From NCBI GenBank assembly GCA_002254405.1, contig NJDH01000010.1, positions 1-32,416 of the forward strand: 32,416 nucleotides of DNA. Reading direction: 5' to 3'. Shown piece by piece: positions 25,506 to 32,416 of this stretch (the stretch's first letter is position 1; the number at the start of each line of letters is the position of its first letter). The position numbers and the translations under genes were made by a program. The DNA comes from Candidatus Altarchaeales archaeon ex4484_96. GTDB lineage: Archaea > Altiarchaeota > Altiarchaeia > IMC4 > QMZM01. Below the pieces are notes generated by a model, which was given only the letters and a program-made list of their open reading frames with translations, had not been told where the DNA came from and made no database searches.

Positions 25506-26672
25506 ATGGAATACGCAAACAGAATAAAAGGAATTCCACCTTATCTTTTCGCTGAAATAGATAGGGAAATAGAAAAAAAGAAAAACCAAGGAATCGATAT
25601 AATAAACCTGAGCGTAGGAGACCCCGACCTGCCCACACCAGATCACATAATCAAGGCCCTATCTGAGGCGGCAGCTAACCCCGCAAACCACCAGTATCCC
25701 TCATATGCTGGAATGCCCGTGTTTCGCCAGGCCATCGCTAAATGGTATGATGATAGATTCAACGTAAAACTGGATCCCGCAGATGAGGTGATGGCCTTAA
25801 TAGGCTCAAAGGAGGGAATAGCCCACATACCCCTGGCTTACATCAACCCCGGTGATGTTGCCCTCGTACCAGACCCCGCTTATCCAGTGTATAAGATAGG
25901 AACCATGCTGGCGGGGGGAACAGCTTATTCTATGCCTTTATTGGAGGAAAACGATTATAAACCAAGGCTTGAGGATATAGACAAAAAAACAGCCTCTAAA
26001 GCCAGGATAATGTTTCTCAACTACCCTAATGCCCCAACCGGCGCCATCTCCGGGAAAGACTTTTTCAGGGAAGTAGTGGATTACGCCGTAGACAACGATT
26101 TAATAGTATTACACGATAACCCCTACTCCGAGATGACATTCGACGGTTATCGTGCCATAAGCTTCCTTGAGATTAAGGGGGCCAAGGATGTTGGAATCGA
26201 ATTCAACTCTCTGTCCAAGACATTCAACATGACCGGCTGGAGAATCGGGATGGCCGTTGGCGCAAGCGAGATAATAGCGGGCTTAGGCAAGGTGAAAGAG
26301 AACGTGGATTCAGGGGCATTCCAGGCTGTTCAGGTGGCTGCAGTGAAAGCCCTGGGAGGGGCAAGGGATTGTGTTAATAAAAACATGAGAATATTTGAGA
26401 AAAGACGCGATTACGTGGTAGACAGCCTGAATGCAGCAGGATGGAATATCAAAAAACCCAAGGCCACGTTTTATCTATGGTTTAATATCCCCGAGAGATA
26501 TGATTCATCTATCAGCTTCTGCTCGAAGCTTCTTGATAAAACCGGTGTGGTTTTAACCCCCGGCGTAGGATTCGGAACTCATGGTGAAGGCTATGTCAGA
26601 TGCGCCTTAACCCAGCCGGTTGAAAGGCTCAGGGAGGCAGTCAGAAGAATAGAGGAAAGTGATATAAGATGA
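25506..26672 (+). CDS. dapL: Class I/II PLP aminotransferase, LL-diaminopimelate aminotransferase-like
   Basis: IDIINLSVGDPDLPTPDHIIKAL, YPSYAGMPVFRQAIAKWY, NYPNAPTGA, EFNSLSKTFNMTGWRIGMAVG. Confidence 0.75.
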   Translation: MEYANRIKGIPPYLFAEIDREIEKKKNQGIDIINLSVGDPDLPTPDHIIKALSEAAANPANHQYPSYAGMPVFRQAIAKWYDDRFNVKLDPADEVMALIGSKEGIAHIPLAYINPGDVALVPDPAYPVYKIGTMLAGGTAYSMPLLEENDYKPRLEDIDKKTASKARIMFLNYPNAPTGAISGKDFFREVVDYAVDNDLIVLHDNPYSEMTFDGYRAISFLEIKGAKDVGIEFNSLSKTFNMTGWRIGMAVGASEIIAGLGKVKENVDSGAFQAVQVAAVKALGGARDCVNKNMRIFEKRRDYVVDSLNAAGWNIKKPKATFYLWFNIPERYDSSISFCSKLLDKTGVVLTPGVGFGTHGEGYVRCALTQPVERLREAVRRIEESDIR

Positions 26673-27190
26673 TTGTTACCGTAGGAGGGCTTGTGGGGGC
26701 GGGTAAATCAACCCTCGGCAAGGGTTTGGCGAAAAAATACGGTTTAGACTACATATCAGCAGGTCAGGTTATGAGAGACCTTGCTAAACAAAAAAACATG
26801 AGCCTGCAGCAGTATTCATCTATTGCCGAGGAAAACCCCGAAATCGACAGATTAATCGATGAAGAGCAAAAAAAAGCAGCACACGATAACTGTGTTGTAG
26901 ACGGCAGATTAGCCGCCTACTTTATTGAGGACGCGGACCTCAGGGTATGGCTTACCGCGCCAGCTGATGTCAGGGCGACCCGAATCGCCTCAAGAGAAAA
27001 CATAACAGTCACCGAATCCGGCAAAAGAATAAGAAACAGGGAAAAAAGCGAAAGAATAAGATACAAGCAGATATATGACATCAAACTGGATGACCTGTCA
27101 ATATATGATCTGGTAATTAACACGGGCGTTTTTCATGAGAAGGCCACACGAGATATTGTATCAAAGGCCCTAGATTATATTCTGGATTAA
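26669..27190 (+). CDS. cmk: Archaeal (d)CMP kinase
   Basis: MIVTVGGLVGAGKSTLGKGLAKKYGLDYISAGQVMRDLAKQ, VVDGRLAAYFIEDADLRVWLTAPADVRATRIASRE. Confidence 0.9.
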   Translation: MIVTVGGLVGAGKSTLGKGLAKKYGLDYISAGQVMRDLAKQKNMSLQQYSSIAEENPEIDRLIDEEQKKAAHDNCVVDGRLAAYFIEDADLRVWLTAPADVRATRIASRENITVTESGKRIRNREKSERIRYKQIYDIKLDDLSIYDLVINTGVFHEKATRDIVSKALDYILD

Positions 27191-27228
27191 CCAGCGCTTT
27201 TAAATAGTTATCTACAATATATTTATTA

Positions 27229-27687
27229 ATGGGATTGGATTCACGTAGAGGTCAAGCAGCTCTTGAATTTCTCATGACCTACGGCTGGGCTATACTTGTG
27301 ATTTTGATAGTGGTTGCTGTACTATGGCAGTGGGGTCTTTTTAACCCATCCGGTTCGGTTAAATCAGGTCAAAGCGGTTTCTGGGGCGTAGTACCCTACG
27401 ACTACAAATACACCCCCAATGGAATCTTCTCCATAGAGTTGCAAAATAACATAGACGATACGGTTACAATAGAATCAATCAAAGTCAGCACCAGCACTAA
27501 ATCAAACAGCTGGAGCGGAGAAGAAAACATCAGTGCAGGCAGCCTTTCCCCGGTATTTAACATAAACAACCTGGACCCCTACAACGGAGGAAGCAGCTAC
27601 GAGGTTTTCGTGGTCATAGAATACAACGACTCAAGGGTTAACACAAGCCTTCTGAGTTCAGGGCGTATCTGGGGCAGCGTCGGATAG
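27229..27687 (+). CDS. Type IV pilin-like / class III signal-peptide-like secreted protein
   Basis: N-terminus MGLDSRRGQAALEFLMTYGWAILVILIVVAVLWQWG; beta-rich soluble remainder. Confidence 0.75.
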   Translation: MGLDSRRGQAALEFLMTYGWAILVILIVVAVLWQWGLFNPSGSVKSGQSGFWGVVPYDYKYTPNGIFSIELQNNIDDTVTIESIKVSTSTKSNSWSGEENISAGSLSPVFNINNLDPYNGGSSYEVFVVIEYNDSRVNTSLLSSGRIWGSVG

Positions 27688-27688
27688 A

Positions 27689-29191
27689 TTAAGTTATGAT
27701 ATCAGATATCACGCTTCCAACCCTGACCGGAATCAGCTTCTCACATATATTGATGGCGTCATCCAGTTTATTGTTATCTGAGGCATAAATAGTGAACAGA
27801 GGGTCATCCAATCTGACCGAATCACCCACCCCAACATGCATGTATATGCCCGCTGATTTAATCCTCGGAGCTCCCGCCGTCCGGGCAATAGATGAAATGC
27901 ACTTGTTGTCTATGAATCTGACCTTACCCTTGTGCTTGGACTTAATAACATGTTTTTTATCCGATACCTCAATGTCCCTGGGTTTAATCTCGGGGTCACC
28001 ACCCTGCAGCTCTATTATCTGCTTCATCTTATCAAGTGCCTTACCAGAAGACAGTATATTCTCGGCCATCTTCCTTCCTTTCCCCTTATCAACCCGCTTG
28101 GACAGCTCAAGCAGCGTCCCCGCTAAATCAAGGGATTTGTTCATCAAATCAATCGGGCCCTTATTGTTTAAAACATTAAGAACATCCCTGGCCTCCAGAG
28201 CAGGGCCTATCCCCGCACCTATAGGCGAGCTACCGTCCGTGATAAGGCACTCAACCGATATACCCAGCTTACATCCAATCTCTATGAAATTACGCGCTAA
28301 TTTTCTGGCCCGGTCGGGTGTAGCTATCTTACTGCCTTTGCCAACAGGAATATCGATTAAAACATAATCAGAGCCTATAGCCATCTTCTTGGCCATAACA
28401 GAGGAAAGCAGATGACCCTCAGCATCCAATGACAGAGGGTACTCTACCCTGATGATTTTATCATCCGCAGGTGCGAGATTAACAGCCCCACCCCATATGA
28501 TGCAGGCACCCGCCGAATTGACTATCTCCCTGACCTCATCTATCCCGAATTGTACGCTTGACAATACCTCCATGGTATCGGCCGTACCCGAGGGTGAGGT
28601 TATGGCGCGGGAGCTTGTTTTGGGTATCGTCAAACCAGCGGCTGCGACAATAGGGACAACAATCATGGTAGTGCGATTACCCGCCACACCCCCTATACAG
28701 TGCTTGTCCACGACATCATCACCGAAATCAATCTGTTTCCCTGTCTTGACCATAGAGGTTGTCAGGGAAACAATCTCCTCGATAGTATAACCATTAATAT
28801 ATCCCCCAGTAACAAAAGAGCTTAACTCGATGCTTGAAAGATTGTTGTTTGTTATGTCGTAGATTATGGAATATATCTCGGATTCATCAAGTGTGTGGCC
28901 GTCAAGCTTTTTTTTGATGAATTCAACAGACGCCGGCTTGCTCGCAGACCTCACCTCAACATAATCTCCAGCGTCTACTTTAATCAAATCATGAACATCC
29001 TTCAAGACACCAATCTCCCCCTCCCGCACAAGAGTCTCGGTGGTATCAACTATCGCAGTAATCTCATGCTCATTGTATTTAATCTTAACACGACCTGACA
29101 CAAAAACCCCAAGATCCTTAGCATCCTCATCGTTTAGGATAACAATAGGTTTATCCACCTCGATTTCATAAAACCTGGTCTTCAGTCTCAT
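27689..29191 (-). CDS. deoA: AMP phosphorylase (archaeal thymidine phosphorylase-family)
   Basis: YTIEEIVSLTTSMVKTGKQI, DKHCIGGVAGNRTTMIVVPIVAAAGLTIPKTSSRAITSPSGTADTMEVL; about 85-aa N-terminal domain typical of archaeal form. Confidence 0.92.
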   Translation of the reverse strand: MRLKTRFYEIEVDKPIVILNDEDAKDLGVFVSGRVKIKYNEHEITAIVDTTETLVREGEIGVLKDVHDLIKVDAGDYVEVRSASKPASVEFIKKKLDGHTLDESEIYSIIYDITNNNLSSIELSSFVTGGYINGYTIEEIVSLTTSMVKTGKQIDFGDDVVDKHCIGGVAGNRTTMIVVPIVAAAGLTIPKTSSRAITSPSGTADTMEVLSSVQFGIDEVREIVNSAGACIIWGGAVNLAPADDKIIRVEYPLSLDAEGHLLSSVMAKKMAIGSDYVLIDIPVGKGSKIATPDRARKLARNFIEIGCKLGISVECLITDGSSPIGAGIGPALEARDVLNVLNNKGPIDLMNKSLDLAGTLLELSKRVDKGKGRKMAENILSSGKALDKMKQIIELQGGDPEIKPRDIEVSDKKHVIKSKHKGKVRFIDNKCISSIARTAGAPRIKSAGIYMHVGVGDSVRLDDPLFTIYASDNNKLDDAINICEKLIPVRVGSVISDIIT

Positions 29192-29284
29192 CTTACATCC
29201 ATGAAATTTATTTCAACCCCAGATTTATATACTTTGTAGTAATGATTTATAACCGTATTGTTTTTTAATAATCAGGTGATTCAA

Positions 29285-29716
29285 ATGGCAGCGAAAAAAA
29301 AGAAAAAAAGCGAGAAAAAAGTATCATCCAATAAAACAGCAAAGAAACCTGAGGCAAAAACCAAGGCCCCAACTAAAACCAAAAAAAAGGATGTTATTAA
29401 GATAGAGCAGTTACCTAAATCTATCATCGTCGAAGAAGACCTGAAAAGCATGGAAGAGAAAACAGGCTCAGGCTCGATTGGGGGAGCGTACACGAAAAAA
29501 GCACCCTCTTTTTATCGCAAATACGCGCTTAAGTGCATGAAATGCGTTAACGAATTCGAGCATAAAACAAGGATACCCTTCGTTAAACAAAAGGTTAAAT
29601 GCCCTGAATGCGGGGAAATACATATAATCGAGTTACAGCCCATATCCGGCAGATACAGGATTAGGTTGCCGAAAACACTGAAGGTGTTGGACAAAAAGAA
29701 AAATAAAAAGAAATAA
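29285..29716 (+). CDS. Zinc-ribbon protein with Lys-rich N-terminal tail, unknown function
   Basis: ATG at 29285 with upstream GGTGAT; MAAKKKKKSEKKVSSNKTAKKPEAKTKAPTKTKKKD tail; CMKC-X17-CPEC. Confidence 0.65.
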   Translation: MAAKKKKKSEKKVSSNKTAKKPEAKTKAPTKTKKKDVIKIEQLPKSIIVEEDLKSMEEKTGSGSIGGAYTKKAPSFYRKYALKCMKCVNEFEHKTRIPFVKQKVKCPECGEIHIIELQPISGRYRIRLPKTLKVLDKKKNKKK

Positions 29717-29717
29717 G

Positions 29718-30860
29718 TCACAACCCTAAATCCATCTTATCAACCATCGAGCTAATCTCCTGCTGCAGGTTGGGGGGGAGCCCGAGGATGTCGACATCAA
29801 GGAAACCCCTTACGATGACTGAAGTAGCATCATCCCGGCTAAGCCCTCTTGACATTAGATAAGTTATTTCTTTCTCGGCTATTTTCCCGACAGCAGCCTC
29901 ATGAGATAAATCCACGTCTTTTCTCGCCCCAACAAGCTCGGGTATAGCATGTATCACAGACGTGTCATCAAGCAAAAGCCCCTTGCACTCCAGATGCCCT
30001 TTAGCCGGAGACGCATTACCCCTGATAATAGCTCTTGCCTTCACATTCGAATTTTCTTTAGCCATGACCCTGGAAACAATCTCGCCCCTGCATCCCGCGG
30101 CGTTGAATACAACCCCAGAACCAATATCCACCCTGGATTCTCCTCTCGCATATACTATGCTGTTTAATTCCGTTTTCGCGTTAACGCCCTCACAATAAAC
30201 CATCGGATACATCTGCAGGTCTTTGACCGGGCTAAGCAGGATATAATTCGATATGAAGGTCGCGTTCTCCTCCAGGCGGGTTGCGCTCCTGGGTCTCACC
30301 TTCATCTGCTCGCTCCAGTTGTGTATCATGGTGTAATTGAGTTTCGCATCTTTTTTGATAAAAAACTCTGATACACCCAGGTGCTCGCCCCTTTCAGCCT
30401 TGGTATGCATTGAACAACCAGTTATTATCCGCGCCTCAGAGCCTTCTTCGGCAATAACGATATTGTGTACCTTTTGCTTTACTTTCTTACCTGATATCAT
30501 AAGACAGCTTTGCAGGGGGAACTCCACACGCGCACCAGCCATAATCCTGATAAAATAACCACCGCCGAACTCCTCAAACACGCTTTTGGTAACCTCATCC
30601 TTATCCGGCTCAATGATATCCCAAAGGTAATCCTGTAACCATGAATATTTATCTAAGGCATCTTTAGTATCCAATAACTCAAGCCTACCCGCAAAGTGCT
30701 CGTTGACCTTGGATAAAACAAGCGAGTGATCAATGTACATGTAGGTAGCGGATCTTTTATCTTCAGATGCTTCAATACCGGACTTATAGGCTGCCTCAAG
30801 TATCTCATGAGGCAGGTCCGTCAGAGAAGAAACCCTTTTTTTTTCTTTATCCCCCATCAT
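29718..30860 (-). CDS. sufB: SufB/SufD-family Fe-S assembly scaffold (SmsB-like)
   Basis: LEENATFISNYILLSPVKDLQMYP, RVDIGSGVVFNAAGCRGEIVSRVMAKENSNVKARAIIRGNASPAKGHLECKGLLLDD, SHEAAVGKIAEKEITYLMSRGLSRDDA. Confidence 0.9.
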   Translation of the reverse strand: MMGDKEKKRVSSLTDLPHEILEAAYKSGIEASEDKRSATYMYIDHSLVLSKVNEHFAGRLELLDTKDALDKYSWLQDYLWDIIEPDKDEVTKSVFEEFGGGYFIRIMAGARVEFPLQSCLMISGKKVKQKVHNIVIAEEGSEARIITGCSMHTKAERGEHLGVSEFFIKKDAKLNYTMIHNWSEQMKVRPRSATRLEENATFISNYILLSPVKDLQMYPMVYCEGVNAKTELNSIVYARGESRVDIGSGVVFNAAGCRGEIVSRVMAKENSNVKARAIIRGNASPAKGHLECKGLLLDDTSVIHAIPELVGARKDVDLSHEAAVGKIAEKEITYLMSRGLSRDDATSVIVRGFLDVDILGLPPNLQQEISSMVDKMDLGL

Positions 30861-31609
30861 TAATCCTCCATCGGGTGCCTGACATGGCATTCAGCGCACT
30901 CCCGATATCCCCTCGCAAGTATTGTGTCATATATCTCCCGGGGATTACCTCGACACCATATGCGTCCGTCCATAAGAACACAAGCGTATTTTGAATCAAG
31001 ATGCTCTAGTATATCACCGTGGTGTGTTATGATAAAAGCCGAGGCACCGCTTGCCTTAAGGTATTTTTGCAGCTCCCTGCCAATCAGCTTCAGGCTCTCG
31101 ACGTCAACACCGGAATCGGGTTCGTCAAGCAGGAGCAATTTAGGCTTTAAAGCCATCATCTGAAGCATCTCAGCCCTCTTTTTCTCACCCCCCGAGAAAC
31201 CCAGGTTAATATCGCGGTTGATGAAATCATCCAGCTTAAAGCGCTTAATGAGATTACGCTCCTCTTTGGTTAAATCATCACCGGGCCTTCCGCCTGCGCA
31301 TATTTTTATCATGTCCCGAAGCTTCACTCCCGTGATCTCGGGAGGCAGCTGAAATCCAGTCCCTATGCCTAGCCTGGCTCTCTCATCAACATCCAGGGAG
31401 GTGATGTCCACCCCGTTTAACGTTATGCTACCGCTCGTGATATTATACCCTGGCATGCCGGCTATCGTCAACAAAAGAGTTGTCTTCCCAGACCCGTTTG
31501 GCCCGAAAAAGAGCATTGTGCTTTTTTCAGGTAGATGCAGGTTGATATCCTCCAAGATTCTTTTACCCTCTACTTCAACAGAAAGATTCTCCAGCTCAAG
31601 GATATTCAT
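30860..31609 (-). CDS. sufC: SufC-like Fe-S assembly ATPase
   Basis: MLFFGPNGSGKTTLLLTIAGMPGY, LGFSGGEKKRAEMLQMMALKPKLLLLDEPDSGVDVESL. Confidence 0.93.
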   Translation of the reverse strand: MNILELENLSVEVEGKRILEDINLHLPEKSTMLFFGPNGSGKTTLLLTIAGMPGYNITSGSITLNGVDITSLDVDERARLGIGTGFQLPPEITGVKLRDMIKICAGGRPGDDLTKEERNLIKRFKLDDFINRDINLGFSGGEKKRAEMLQMMALKPKLLLLDEPDSGVDVESLKLIGRELQKYLKASGASAFIITHHGDILEHLDSKYACVLMDGRIWCRGNPREIYDTILARGYRECAECHVRHPMED

Positions 31610-31613
31610 GCTC

Positions 31614-31967
31614 TCACCTGATATCAATCCTCCGCCCGGTTTTCTTTTTGGGCAGATTTATTTCAAGCAAACCCTTCCTAAATGAACAAACTGCTTTATC
31701 TACGTTTAGCGGGGATGGGAGCTTAATCAGCTTCCTGAAGGACGAGTAGATAACACTCTTCTGGTGTGTGCCCCACCTCTCAAAGCAGTGTTTTGTTCTC
31801 ATCTTAGCCTTAATCTCTATCGTATCCTCTGAGAGATTAACCTCAATATCCTCCTTGTTGACGTAAGGCAAATCCGCTGTCACAATATAAACAGAGCCTT
31901 TGTCCTCTACATGAACCAGAGGCTCAAGTGAACCGCCAATATCCCAGCTAGCAGATTTCTTGGTCAT
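31614..31967 (-). CDS. Hsp20/alpha-crystallin small heat-shock protein
   Basis: VHVEDKGSVYIVTADLPYVNKEDIEVNLSEDTIEIKAKM...FRKLIKLPSPLNVDKAVCSFRKGLLEINLPKK. Confidence 0.85.
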   Translation of the reverse strand: MTKKSASWDIGGSLEPLVHVEDKGSVYIVTADLPYVNKEDIEVNLSEDTIEIKAKMRTKHCFERWGTHQKSVIYSSFRKLIKLPSPLNVDKAVCSFRKGLLEINLPKKKTGRRIDIR

Positions 31968-31970
31968 TTT

Positions 31971-32416
31971 TTACCTATACATCATCGGTATCTCGTTTTC
32001 CTGGCTTTTTTCCATATCATCGAGTGCACTCTCGGTGCGCTTCATTAAATCCCTGGCCTGAATCTTTATCTCCTCCCCTCCCTCAATGAGTTCGTCAACA
32101 GGTATATTTATTTCAAGGATTGAGTTCAGTTTTTTTATAACAGCCGCTGCGGATTCGGGATCAGGGTATTTAGCATGTGATTCAGCCATGAGATATACTG
32201 CATTCATTTTTTTTCTCATGCACTCGTATATGATAAGAGAATGGGCTCCAACACTAATGCCTTCTTCCATCATTTGTATCCCCCATTTATCCAGTATCTT
32301 ATCTGTTTGCTTGTTTACGCTTATACCATAAACAGCCAGATTATCAACCTCCATTCTCTTGGGGTGGGGTACCCCTCCAAGGGGTATAACCAGCTTCACA
32401 TTTTTGTTATTAAACC
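31971..32416 (-). CDS. PAC2-family protein, C-terminal part; probably extends beyond window
   Basis: SVGAHSLIIYECMRKKMNAVYLMAESHAKYPDPESAAAVIKKLNSILEINIPVDELIEGGEEI; only a GTG at 32399 starts the track ORF and no in-frame stop occurs up to the window edge. Confidence 0.65.
   Translation of the reverse strand, partial: FNNKNVKLVIPLGGVPHPKRMEVDNLAVYGISVNKQTDKILDKWGIQMMEEGISVGAHSLIIYECMRKKMNAVYLMAESHAKYPDPESAAAVIKKLNSILEINIPVDELIEGGEEIKIQARDLMKRTESALDDMEKSQENEIPMMYR

Noticed and set aside
27792-28367. 191-aa plus-strand ORF opposite AMP phosphorylase
   Set aside because: Antisense to a conserved enzyme; composition typical of reverse-frame translation.
1-32416. tRNA, rRNA, insertion sequence, toxin-antitoxin or phage-defence genes
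   Set aside because: None recognised by eye. Small unannotated RNAs such as C/D-box sRNAs cannot be excluded without a covariance-model search.

Overview
Gene-dense archaeal chromosomal segment (HMf-type histone, aIF1A, RIO1 kinase, methanofuran-biosynthesis genes, SepCysS, archaeal AMP phosphorylase). The centrepiece is an apparent operon at about 16.5-25.5 kb: a fused HdrA-MvhD protein, the MvhG and MvhA [NiFe]-hydrogenase subunits, a hydrogenase maturation protease, HdrC, HdrB, Sep-tRNA:Cys-tRNA synthase (SepCysS), a PAC2-family protein and a HAD phosphatase. Its HdrA has lost many cysteines expected for Fe-S clusters, although HdrB, HdrC and the hydrogenase motifs look intact. A near-perfect candidate operator (16-bp palindrome) lies just downstream of a TATA box in front of this operon, and half of it recurs upstream of ppsA. 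Other notable features are two copies of an uncharacterised two-gene module (Walker-A-less RecA/KaiC-like protein plus small membrane protein) flanking an inverted HAD gene, a V4R-V4R-Roadblock protein and a Lys-rich-tail zinc-ribbon protein. In all six convergent gene pairs the 3' ends overlap or nearly touch. Three conserved genes are disrupted: the first small membrane protein (frameshift), the V4R protein (frameshift at an A8 run plus probable missing segment) and ppsA (two missing segments, one with a frameshift). These could be real decay or assembly/consensus errors. No tRNA, rRNA, CRISPR array or transposon was recognised. All family assignments come from reading translated motifs; no database search was run.
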